Shown piece by piece: positions 12,137 to 22,004 of a stretch of DNA of 64,000 nucleotides. Within the stretch, counting starts at the first letter, position 1; each line of letters begins with the position of its first letter. The notes beneath the pieces were generated by a model that searched no databases, was not told the DNA's origin, and was given only the letters and a program-made list of their open reading frames with translations. The position numbers and the translations under genes are program-made. Source of the DNA: Saccharum officinarum (taxonomy: Eukaryota; Streptophyta; Magnoliopsida; Poales; Poaceae); NCBI GenBank assembly GCA_020631735.1, contig CM036179.1, positions 22,559,063 through 22,623,062 on the forward strand. The letters are read 5' to 3'.

Positions 12137-12989
12137 GCGCGTGTTGTCCCTTGCATTGCATTGTATCATATGTCATGTTTACCTTATCGCAATGCATTTA
12201 GGGCTTGGCTAACACGGTTACGATAACCCTCCTTTGGAGGAGTGAAGAAGCCTAACCGTGGATCAAACTTGACAAGCAACCTAGCTTTACTTTCTTGTAT
12301 TGCATTGCATATGCATGGTTGTTTGTTTGTCGTTTCTTTCGGTTTAGCTTTGAGCAACCTCTGTGTTCGTCCATGAATAGAGAGAGCATTTGACGCTCCT
12401 AAAGGTCCAAAAACTCTATTGCATGGCCATACGTTGCTCCTTGGGTGTTTATTGCCTATTTTCGTAAAAATAATACTAGCCTAAGGCAAATATTTTAAAA
12501 ATTTGAGGGTTTGAGTGAGGTCACTCATATCAGGTTCCAATTGGTGTTTATTTGTGTCTCTTTGAGTTGGAACTTGATTGGGAGAAGTCGCGTCGAAGTT
12601 CGGAACGAAGAATGGCGAAAACAGCGACCGGCACGCTGCACCGGACGCAGTGTTGCTGCACCACCCGCGTCCGGTCCCGGCGTCCACCAGCGGCGTCCGG
12701 TTTTCCTGAAGACAAAGTCCAGATCTAGGCACCGGACGCTGCACCGACGCGCCTCTGACCACACCGTCGCGTCCCGTCCCGGCTACCACCACGCGTCCGG
12801 TGCTCCGCGATGATTCCGAGCACTCAGCCATCGGACTCTGACCGCGTCCGGTCTGTCACACCGGACGCGCCCGGTGACTCCAGGTGCTTACTGGAGTGTC
12901 ACCGGACGCTGCACCACCGCGTCCGGTGATTTTCACCACCGTCGGTGGCCTACCAAATCGAGCGATCTCGCCCTCATATAACCGAATCG
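12137..12989 (+). other. Sirevirus B 3' noncoding region
   Basis: After the RNase H stop there is no recognisable ORF. The stretch contains another block of CCGGACGC/GCGTCCGG motifs (12640-12930) in low-GC surroundings. The overlapping minus- and plus-strand 100-116 codon frames there look like shadows of the motif array. No polypurine tract or 3' LTR is reached before the gap. Confidence 0.6.
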
Positions 12990-13089
12990 NNNNNNNNNNN
13001 NNNNNNNNNNNNNNNNNNNNNNNNNNNNNNNNNNNNNNNNNNNNNNNNNNNNNNNNNNNNNNNNNNNNNNNNNNNNNNNNNNNNNNNNN
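12990..13089. other. Assembly gap, 100 N
   Basis: Exactly 100 N, the conventional size for a gap of unknown length. It separates Sirevirus B from an unrelated LTR fragment, so the true distance and content are unknown. Confidence 0.98.
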
Positions 13090-13932
13090 GTGAGGAATAA
13101 ATTATCAGCTGGTTAATAATCGATTTCGAATCGCCATCGTTCACTGGATAGTGAGCACTTGACTTGAGCTACTTCATCGTAGTAAATTGATGGAAACACT
13201 TGGACAGTTATATGAAATATGACATAATGAGAGTTGTTAATGATCATTGATTATCATTACTTTGTTTAATTACATGATATTCTAGTACAGGTAAAAATGT
13301 AGTTGACATGTTAATAAAGATTTAACTTGATGCAAAGCTTTTGTAAAGATTCTCTAAATACTAAAAATATCTTTTTGCAAATGAGTCAGCTACCCCACTA
13401 AAAAGCCTGTCATGATTCCTTGGTGTCTTTTATTTTGGTTCTGTCGGGTAAGTCTAGCTGAGTACCTTCTCGTATACTCAGGGCTTTGTTTCCACTTGTT
13501 GCAGATGGGCAGATGTATTACGGCTACTGTATCAACTGTCTTTATCCTGCAATGGGAGAAACTTAGGACCATGGGCAATGGTCATTCACATATCTCGTCT
13601 GATGCTTTTGATGGAAGATGATCCTGAACTGGCACTGTACTTTGAAACTCTGTGTGCGTGTGTGATTTTGAACTAAATGCTTCCGCTACTTTCTTTCGAA
13701 ACTGGTTTGTAATAACTATGTTTAAACTCCGATGTATTTTGGACATGAACTTTTATGTAAACTTGTGATGGTGACCGCTGAACTTATTACGATCTTGGCT
13801 GGTATGTAAGTTGGTTTGAAATCCGTCGTGATTTCACGGACTACGGTTTATACGGGCTTAAGTTTTGCTAAATCGTCTGCTCGGTGGATAATTTTCTTAC
13901 TTAATCTCGTATAATTGGTCGGTTCTGTTACA
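13090..13932 (+). repeat. Truncated chromovirus LTR (3' end), older copy
   Basis: Homologous from its first base to the last 835 bp of the LTRs at 17257-21217 and 27847-31791, ending in the same TGTTACA. What follows (CCATATGCTG) is not a PBS, so this is a 3' or solo LTR. It is clearly more diverged than those two LTRs are from each other. It contains the homologue of their terminal exon-like peptide (stop at 13564-13566), with almost only synonymous differences. Confidence 0.85.
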
Positions 13933-14868
13933 CCATATGCTGATAAAATCGACACCTACAATAGCGATCTCGTTGTGACAATCACCAAGTCCATCGTAGG
14001 AATCACAATCCTGACCGAAAATCATCTTATCTTGTTGAAAGATTTATTTGGCTAGATATAAAACAGTGGAAAAATGATGAATCCCCTCCCCTTCTTGTAC
14101 TGGCGGATGCACCGGAGAGGAAGGAGAGGGGCCTAGGCGCGGCGCGGCTCCTTAGATTGGGTCTATGGAATGTGACGAGTTCTTCACTGGTGAAGTGCTA
14201 GAAGGCTGATCAAGTGGCATCGTATCACGTACTCCTGGGCACAACGTCGTTTACTCCTTGCATTTTACAATTGTTGCTTGATCAAATGCAAAAATAATCC
14301 TTAATTGCCTGATTCAACGGATATTCTCTTTCCGAGAATTGCTTGAATGGATCATAGAAACCTTGCCTCCTACTGGTACTTATCAGTTGGATATTACAAC
14401 ATAATAGTGAGCATATAAGTGATACGTCCTCGGTTTCAAATTATGAGTCGTTCTGTTTTTTTAAGATATATCATTCTGCTGGCTTCCGCTGCTACTTCAG
14501 ATGTACTAACTATATGCTACAGTAGCACACTGTTAGCCTAGCGTGAAGCAAGTCAAAGGAAGACCATAGAAGTTAAATGCCCGGTCCCATGACACTCGTA
14601 CGGGTAAAACATATCACCTGAATCACACACTTAACACGAAACACATAATTTAACCTGATTTCTTTGCAAAGAAACCACAAAGTTCATAATCAAAAGTGAT
14701 CAAAGGCTAAATATCTACCATTGTAGAAAAGAGACATGTTAGAAATGATAATGAAATTATATTATAATATAACGAGTACATCAAATCACACTAACATCTC
14801 GACAAGTCATCCTATATTACTTTTGTCTGCTCTATTACCTCAAATGCAGATGTGAATAAATGCATATG
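13933..14868. other. Unclassified AT-rich DNA between LTRs
   Basis: No convincing gene. A short GC-rich patch lies near 14110-14160. A stretch near 14425-14485 (GGTTTCAAATTATGAGTCG) resembles the end of grass Stowaway/Tc1-mariner MITEs, but I could not find a matching second end. The last 66 bp include a 50-bp repeat unit also present after the neighbouring solo LTR. Confidence 0.4.
14803..14852 (+). repeat. 50-bp direct repeat, left copy
   Basis: Matches 15823-15872 with three mismatches (core ATCCTATATTACTTTTGTCT). The two copies flank the solo LTR at 14869-15816, 16 bp and 6 bp from its ends. It is too long for a target-site duplication, so it is probably an older local duplication. Confidence 0.75.
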
Positions 14869-15816
14869 TGTTGGGTACCAATTTTAGGTACCCAAAGAGG
14901 ACGTGACCGCGGCTTCACCCGACCCCCCCGGGGGGGGGGGGCAGGTCCGGCACGCCCGACCCCTGGGGCACAGGTTCAGCGCATCCGACCCCTTGGGAGC
15001 GGGCAACGCCTCGCCCGACCCCAAGGAGAGGAGCTTTGTTCCGCCCAACCCGAAGGCGCGCGATCGCCGTTGGCGAGGGCGCGAATCCCACGGAGGCCCG
15101 CGTCTCCTTTACTACCACGAAGATAAAAGCTTGAGACCGTAGTCAAACTTCTAACACTGGATGGGCGTGGCACGCCTCGACACGACCCGTAATCACGACA
15201 GGCCACTCCTGGAGGCCCACGTCGCCCGCAGCGCCAGGCACGGCGAAACGGAGCGCCGCGACCGGCTGACGACGCCCGAGCATGGCGCCAACGGCAAACA
15301 GGACCACGACGCGGGCTGTCGCCGCCACCATCGACATCGCAACGTGGAGACGTCTCCATCAACATTTACAACACCCGAGCACCCTTACTAAAGGGAGGAG
15401 GGCGCGGCGCTCAGGACGGGCCCTCTCAGTTTTTTTTCTTTTTTCTTTTCCTCTCTCTCATGTACGTCTGGCCTTCCCTTGGCCTATAAAAGAAGGCCTG
15501 GCACCCCACCTAGGGGGGATTTTTCCGGTCTCTCAAACCCTCAGGTTTCAAGGACTTGAGGGGGAGACCTTTTTTGACCAACGAAAGGTACTTCAACTCC
15601 ACTTCATGTTTACCAGAGACCTAGGATCTCATCCCTCTCTCGACCGTTTGTAACCCCTGCTACAGACCGAGTGCAAGTAACACGAGCAGCTCGTCACTGG
15701 ACGTAGGGACATTCGGCCGAACCAGTATACATTTCGTGTCCTCTTCGCACACCATCGGAGTCTAAATGTGCAATAATAGAAATTTACTAGCCGGTGATTC
15801 CGAACACCGACAACAT
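14869..15816 (+). repeat. Solo gypsy LTR, Tat-like
   Basis: Starts TGTTGGGTACCAATTTTAGG and ends CCGAACACCGACAACA. It carries a plus-strand TATA box (CCTATAAAAGAAGGCC at about 15483) and, downstream, GTAGGGACATTCGGCCGAACC, the wording seen in LTRs of grass Tat-lineage gypsy elements. No PBS, polypurine tract or coding region adjoins it, so it is a solo LTR. I cannot confirm a clean 5-bp target duplication (ATATG on the left, TGAAT on the right), so the left border may be off by several bases. Confidence 0.7.
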
Positions 15817-17256
15817 GAATACAAGTGATCCTATATTACTTTTGTCTCCTCTATTACCTGAAATGCAGATGGATATGACAAATGATCAAGTTTGCAAGTT
15901 TTACACCACTGCAATCAACCATTTTTATAAGGAAGCCAAAGCCCTTCACAGCTCTGAAATTTATCAATTATCTCTTCGTCAATTGTCACCCGTGCCTGAA
16001 GCTACTGGATCATGCAGTAATACAAGCAAATACAAGTGCACAACATTAAGCCAAGCCAATACAATAAAACATGACAATAAATAATAAAATTTTATTCAAA
16101 CCCGTATGTTGCTATGATCATAAAACTTTCCCCCATTTTTTTTTGGACAGCTCGAATCATGAATTCATGATAGACATACTAGAATGACTACTTTCCTTTC
16201 ATAACACAAAAGCACATGATTAAGGAGCAAATTGTCTTGTTTGACTAATCTATGAGCATCTTATTTTAGTAGCCAAATATGAAAGAAAATACGTTCAAAT
16301 ATACAGTTCTAGTTAACCTAAAAATAATTCATAGGTTATCCATGTTGACCTATGAAAAATCGAAGTCAGCATAAATTTTCTTCTGAATGACCGAAAACGG
16401 CGACCAGAGGGGGAGCGAATGGGAGCCGTAAATTTTTTGCAACTTTGGCCACTGTCACAAAAATCAACCCAAGGCACCTCTATTCGAATTGTCAAAGTCA
16501 CACACAACAACTAGTGATATGTTGACCATAGGAATAACTAGGAATTTCTCAAACAGTGCTAAAGCGAAGCGACAAGGCATGAATAAAATTACTTGCTAAT
16601 TAGTCGGCTAACAAAAGCTCTAAACATCAAGCAAATATTAAACCAGGAGCTACAATTAAGACAAGCCAACTAAAGAAGTTAAATTAAAGTTCACCCTTGA
16701 AAACCACTGTTGCTAGCGGGAAGCAAAAACTAAATTACAGCATCACCTTATTCATGGAAAGCTGAAAAGACTAAGCTGCAACTTACGTACTACTACGAAG
16801 CAATAACAGGACACAAGCTGCACTTGTGAAACAAGCAAAAGGAAATAAACTAATCAGACAATGGATAGCTAATGATGATTTAACAGTTCATTCGCTATTG
16901 CTTGAAAAAGACACGACACAAAAGAGATGGAATTTATCCCAAGCTGCTACTACTGCCGTGTGCTTCAAGGACAAGAGCAATTTTGTGCATTTTCAAACAT
17001 TCAGCTACAAGAATGACGCAAGTAATAATCAATGATAAATCACTGTAACATAGAATTAACAATGCATAAAAGTGAATTCCTGCACTGCAGCTGCACCAAT
17101 CAAACCTGCACCCTGAGACAGAGGAGATGGACGAGGAGCTGCTGTACTGCTGCAGACCTGCGGCAAATGAGCAAGTTGTCAATAGCGAAGAACCTGCAGA
17201 TACAAAGATCAAGAACAACGCTGCTGTTCAATCACTGGACACCAGAACGGACTGCT
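15817..17256. other. Unclassified low-complexity-poor DNA, possible gene remnants
   Basis: Mostly AT-rich. It begins with the right copy of the 50-bp repeat (15823-15872). A 97-codon plus-strand frame ends at 16084, and a minus-strand frame runs 17218-16934, neither recognisable. The minus strand near 17150-17220 has acceptor-like CTGCAG and GCCGCAG sites next to short open stretches, which could be exon remains of a host gene. I do not assign function. Confidence 0.35.
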
Positions 17257-17734
17257 TGTAACACTCCGGTGTTAAGCAATGCATTTTTGCCTGGCAATCA
17301 TATTGCATAGCATTCATGTCATCATAATCATGTATGATAATGGTATAATTCGATTAAAATAAAAGCTTAAACATGCTATATTTAATGGACTATAATAATA
17401 TGATAATCACATTATATCAAAAGCCTTGCAACCATAATTCTTACATCACTTGGAACCCTAGTTCAAATTTTGGAGCTCAAATTTTGTCAAAACTTGTTTA
17501 AAAATAATTATGAAAAATATTCAAAATTATTCCCTAATTTAGCTTTTATTTTGTCATTTAAAATCTATTAAGAATTTTGAGATGGCCCCTTAATCAAAGT
17601 TGTAGAGAATTCAATTTTGAGCAACTTTTATTTTTGGGCCAAATCCATAAAATGCTTTCTTCTTGTTCAAAATTGGGTTTGAAGTTTGAAATGCATTTAA
17701 ATTTGAAAATCAAAAATCAAAAATTCAATTTTTC

Positions 17735-18650
17735 CCTCGCGGGCCGCCGCCTCCGGTTCGGCCCATGGCCAGATCCGGCCCGCATCACCGCGCGCGCGCG
17801 CCCGCGTTGCCCCGCCTCGGCCCAGGCCCAGCCGGCCTTCTCCTTCCTCCTTCCCGCCCGCGCCCGCGCGCGCTGGCGCTCCGGCAGAGCAAGCGCGCCG
17901 CGTGGCGGCCGCATGCCGGCCACAGCGGCCGGGTGGCGCTCGGTCGCCCCCACCAGCGCGAGCGCCCACTCCTTAACCACCCCCCCGCAGCGCCTCGCTA
18001 CTCTCCCCCTCCGCTCTGCCTCCTTGCTTGTTCACCGCGCGCAGCTGCCGCGTTCCGCCTCCGCCACCGCACGCACTCGCCGGACGTGCGCGTTCCGACG
18101 AGCTCCGTCCACCGCAGACCACTCCATCTCGCCACGAGCTTTCTCTCTCTCTGGCGCAACCCGTGCTCACCTCCATCTCCCGCGGTAAGCCCCACAGCCA
18201 CGTCAATTGCTCGCCGGAGTTCCGGCCGAGCTCACCGTGGTTCGCCGCTCCGTGGAAACCCCACCTCCGCCCCTTCTTTTCCCTCACTCGCGCAAGCATC
18301 TCGTTCGCCTCATCTTCCCGGTGCTCGGACACCGTCTCTCGTGCCGCCCCATGGCCGGAGAAGTGTTCCCGCCGGTGAGCAGCGCCGCCGAGCCGCCATG
18401 GCCGGGAGCAAGCTCGATTTCGAGCCCCTCCGGTCATGCCAGTGGTCTCAACGGGACCGCCTCGCCTTGGGGATCACGACGGTGGTGATCTCGTCGCCGG
18501 CGACCTCGCCGTCGCCGAGATCCGCGCGGTCAGCGCCCTCCCTTGACTCGGAGCGGCTGACGCGTGGGACCCGGTTGACCCGCGGGCCCGCCTGTCTGTC
18601 TCTGTTTGTGCGCGCGTGTGTAGATCGCCGGGTACACCTAGCAGTTCAGC
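17735..18650 (+). promoter_or_regulatory. CpG-rich island in the LTR, probable promoter/leader
   Basis: About 0.9 kb of GC- and CpG-rich DNA, sharply different from the AT-rich DNA on both sides and repeated at about 28325-29240 in the 3' LTR. It contains a CT repeat (CTTTCTCTCTCTCTGG, about 18138) and a splice-donor-like CCGCG|GTAAGC near 18181-18189, the layout of a plant promoter with a transcribed leader exon. The promoter role is inference; no clear TATA box was found. Confidence 0.45.
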
Positions 18651-19610
18651 GGCTGGAGTTAAAAAGGATTTTTGAAATTGATTTTCAGAAAATGTATAAA
18701 TGCTTTGGAAAAATTGTAACTTGCTCATTTTAGCTCCAAAATTTGTGAAATAAATTTTTATATACTCATTTGAATCAGATCTACAATATAAAAATGTTGC
18801 ATGTCAATATTTCATTACTTTTCTGTAGTGTTTTATTTAAGCCTTGAAATTAGTGTTTTCTTGAAAAATTGATAAGAAAATGTAGAAAAATCAGAAAAAT
18901 GTAGTTCCAAGTTTATTAATCCTGTTATGCCATGTACTTGCTAGGGTAATTTTATTTCATGGTTGTTCTGTAGAAAAATGTATAGTTGCAGTTCAAATGC
19001 TTTCTATTACAAATATTTGTTATTTTTGTTATTTAAATAAATTTGAATAAAACATGCAAGTGATAATTTTTCTATAGTGTTTGTTTAGGTAATAGATAGT
19101 AGGAAAATTCCTAAATCTGTTGTTTGATACTTTTCATAATGTAAAGTATTTTAAATATCTATTTTAGGCCTTAATTTGTTATTTTTGTATAGGCAGTTCT
19201 AGTTATCCAAATGCAGTAAAAATTTTATGTCAAGCTATTCTTGATATTAGTAACCCACTGTAATTTTATGAGATTTTTCTGAGCTACTAAAATATGTGTT
19301 GCTGTTCAACCTTAGGACTAATTAGGGTTTCTATTTATTCTTAATGCAAAGTTAGTTAGAAAAATATACTTTGGTGTATCTTTGAAGCATCTTAATTGTT
19401 TAATACTCTCGCATGGTAGAAACTAGTGTTGGTAGTTTCCGAGTACATGTTCTTGGATGACGTAGACTACCTTGTAGAAGAGTCATAAGTTCCACATAAT
19501 CCGATAACATAACACATTCATGACATCGCATGCATTCCGCATCATCATCATCTCCTGTCACCTCGGCAATGCACCTATGCATGATGCACTCATACTTCTG
19601 CATCATACAG

Positions 19611-20853
19611 GATCGCAGGAAGTGACCCGGCAGTAGTTCCCGAGGACGCAGAGGAGCAGCCCGAGGAGCCGGAGCCAGCAGAAGTAGAAGAGGAGTCCGG
19701 TGAAGAGCTTCCGGAGTGCCCCGACCATCGTCCCAGCTCCTTCGAGCGAGGCAAGCCCCGGAGCATTTCTCCCCGGTTTGCAAATAATTAATTATTAATT
19801 TTACTTAATCTGATGCATTAAGTTTAGGAGTTGTTTGCAAACGTTGCTGCATTATACCTTGTTCCACCTTGTTTTACCCGATCCTTGTCACCCTGGTGTC
19901 CACGGTCAATACTTGCTTAGTTTGCTTAGACCGGTAGAAGTCGGGTGATTGCCTGTCATCCGCGAGCTATAGGGGATTACCTGGTTTTATGTGAAAGAAT
20001 TGTCATGTGAGAATAACTAAGTGTGGGAATGAATGTGAGACCGGGCGGAAGCTTGCAGGGTTCTGGACTGTAGTGTCTTCCGTCTGTGTCGATTAAGGAC
20101 CGTCCGATGTCGGGCCTCGGGTCATGTTGAACGCATGCCTCACATTTAGCTGGCCGGATAAAGTACCTTTCGACCGCGAAGCCGGGAGATTATTCGGGCC
20201 GAGTAGATTGCCCGCAACGCACTGTACCGGAGCAGTAGTGGCAGGAAACGGGGGCGCGATGATAAGGCCAAAGAGCAGTCGGGCGGCCCCCGGGTACATG
20301 TGGTTCCTGGCAAGCTCGCGACTTTACCTGAATGGTTGACTCGGTGACCAATACCTCACTTTAGCGGGTGAGTGAGGTTTGTGTGAGGAATAAATTACCA
20401 GCTGGTCAATAATCGATTCGAATCGCCATCGTTCACTGGATAGTGAACACTTGACTTGAGTTACTTCATCGTAGTAATACTGATGAAACACTTGGATAGT
20501 TATGAGGAAATGACATGGTAACTATTGTTAATTATCAATGGTAATCCTTGCTTGCTCAATTACATGGTTACTTTAGCTTAAGTGCAAACATAGTTGACAG
20601 GAGAATAAAGATTTAGAAGATGACATGCTTTTGTAAATGATTTGCTAAGCTAAAAATGCTTTTCTTGCAAATGAGTCAGCTACCCCACCAAAATGCCTAT
20701 CATGATCCTTGGAGTCTTTTGTTTTGGTTCTGTCGGGTAAGTCTAGCTGAGTACCTTCTCGTACTCAGGGCTTTGTTCCCACTTGTTGCAGATGGACAGA
20801 TGTACTATGGTTATTGTATCAACTGTCTCTACCCTGCGATGGGCGAAGCCTAG
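19611..20853 (+). other. Exon-like segments inside the LTR (putative spliced small protein)
   Basis: An acceptor-like CATCATACAG (ends 19610) opens an acidic frame (GSDPAVVPEDAEEQPEEPEP and onward). A GC-AG type donor, CGAG|GCAAGC, lies at 19750/19751. The next strong acceptor, CTTGTTGCAG, ends at 20791. Joining them keeps phase (one base plus two) into a terminal exon reading DGQMYYGYC...PAMGEA and a stop at 20851-20853. Alternatively the terminal frame can be read unspliced from 20656. In the diverged copy at 13090-13932 this terminal frame differs at ten codons, nine of them synonymous. In the 3' LTR a 1-base deletion in the acidic exon alters the phase. Splicing is inference. Confidence 0.45.
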
Positions 20854-21219
20854 GACCATGGGCAATGGTCACTCACTACTCCTCGCCTGATGCTTTTGTG
20901 GGAGATGATCGCGAGCTGGCACTGTATTTTGGAAAAGATGTGTGTGTGTGTGCTTTGAACTAATGCTTCCGCTACTTTATTTGAAACTGGTTTGTAATAA
21001 CTATGTTTAAACTCCGATGTATTTTGTGCCGCAAACTGCTGTGTAACTTATGAAGGTAATCGCTGAACTTATTACGATCTTGGCTGTGATGTGAAATGGT
21101 TTGAAATCCGTCGAGATTTCACGGACTACCGGGTTATACGGGCTTAAGTTTGGTAAATTGTCCGTCCGTTGGATGATTTTCTTACTTAATCTCGTATAAT
21201 TGGGCGGTTCTGTTACAGC

Positions 21220-21231
21220 TGGCATCGGAGC
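21220..21231 (+). promoter_or_regulatory. Primer-binding site, initiator Met tRNA (variant)
   Basis: TGGCATCGGAGC, two mismatches from the common TGGTATCAGAGC, two bases after the LTR end. It fixes the 5' LTR border. Confidence 0.85.
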
Positions 21232-22004
21232 ATGGTTTAGCGTAATTACTGTTCATAAGTGTATTTAAACCAAAACCCTGCTTAAAAAGTGTGATTTTGA
21301 AACAAAAAAAAAGTGTGCCAGTGGTCATATCCTGTATGCCCAGTTAAGGACTCTAGGTGGCTATTTAAGTACTAACTTGGGGTTCTGCACCATATTTCTT
21401 TTTCGTTGCTCATACGGCGTGCTATTGTATGAGTGCCACTTAATTGAGTGGTAATGTATGGATCAGTTACCTCTACGCTTCGGTAAGTGTGAGTTGTGAG
21501 AGCATGATCGGATACACCGCCGATCTAGGGAAAGTGCTTATATGATACTTGGATAATTACATGTTTTACACATGTTTTTATAAAAGTGTCGCATGTGTGG
21601 GTGTTCCGTCCGTTGAGGCGATGCCGTCAATAGGACGATGTGTTTGGGTAGTCACTACCGTTGTACACGCATCTGGGGATTCGTGTAAAGCGTGTAGGTA
21701 GGTTTACTGCTTTCATGCATTCATGGGGAATGGGCTGAAATGAGTTTTCTGCAGGTACATAACAGCGTATCGTGTAGACCGAATTAGTTACGTATATGAG
21801 AGATCGTTGTATGCCACCGAATTCACCGTTAGATACTTTTTTTTCCTAAGTTTGTGAGAACGTAAGACTCGTGCATGCATCATATTGTTTGTGCATTCCA
21901 TTCATGGCATGCATTCCTCCCCTTATAAAAGGATTATCCCATTTCGATAAAAGTGACCTCAACTAAAATATGTTCTCACCGGGTAATTAAAACTTGTGCT
22001 ACAG
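21232..22004 (+). other. Untranslated leader with possible splice sites
   Basis: 773 bp between PBS and the H3-tail ORF with many short ORFs and upstream ATGs, so simple scanning to 22005 looks unlikely. A donor-like CTGCAG|GTACAT occurs at 21754/21755, and the ORF's ATG is directly preceded by an acceptor-like TTGTGCTACAG ending at 22004. Excision of 21755-22004 would remove 250 nt of leader. This is inference from consensus only. Confidence 0.4.

Larger units (their letters stand above)
4914..12989 (+). mobile_element. Sirevirus (Ty1/copia) B, 3' LTR missing at gap
   Basis: Plus-strand copia element with 5' LTR 4914-6505, initiator-Met tRNA PBS, large gag with two zinc knuckles, and pol in copia order (protease, integrase, RT, RNase H), then 850 bp of 3' noncoding sequence up to the N gap. 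The 3' LTR is not present. The element is inserted in the 3' noncoding region of Sirevirus A. gag and pol contain several frameshifts, so this copy as assembled is not autonomous. Confidence 0.85.
17257..21217 (+). repeat. 5' LTR of H3-tail chromovirus (3961 bp)
   Basis: Runs from TGTAACACTCCGGTG to TCTGTTACA, immediately before the PBS. It is unusually long and gene-like. An AT-rich start is followed by a CpG-rich island (about 17735-18650), an AT-rich intron-like stretch (18650-19600), an acidic exon-like segment (from 19611), another intron-like stretch and a terminal exon-like segment (20792-20853). Open frames in the GC island, including one of 322 codons (17765-18733), are not preserved in the 3' LTR and are treated as chance. 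Confidence 0.9.

Noticed and set aside
14425..14485. Stowaway-type MITE
   Set aside because: Only one end-like stretch recognised, with no second inverted end or TA duplication; mentioned only within the unclassified segment.
14864..15821. 5-bp target duplication for the solo LTR
   Set aside because: ATATG on the left and TGAAT on the right do not match; the border may be misplaced or the duplication eroded.
17765..18733. 322-codon plus-strand ORF in the LTR CpG island
   Set aside because: The matching frame in the 3' LTR is broken into pieces by indels, and overlapping ORFs exist on both strands, as expected by chance in GC-rich DNA.
21996..22004. Earlier start of the H3-tail ORF
   Set aside because: The frame extends to a GTG at 21996, but GTG is not a normal plant start and the first in-frame ATG is 22005.
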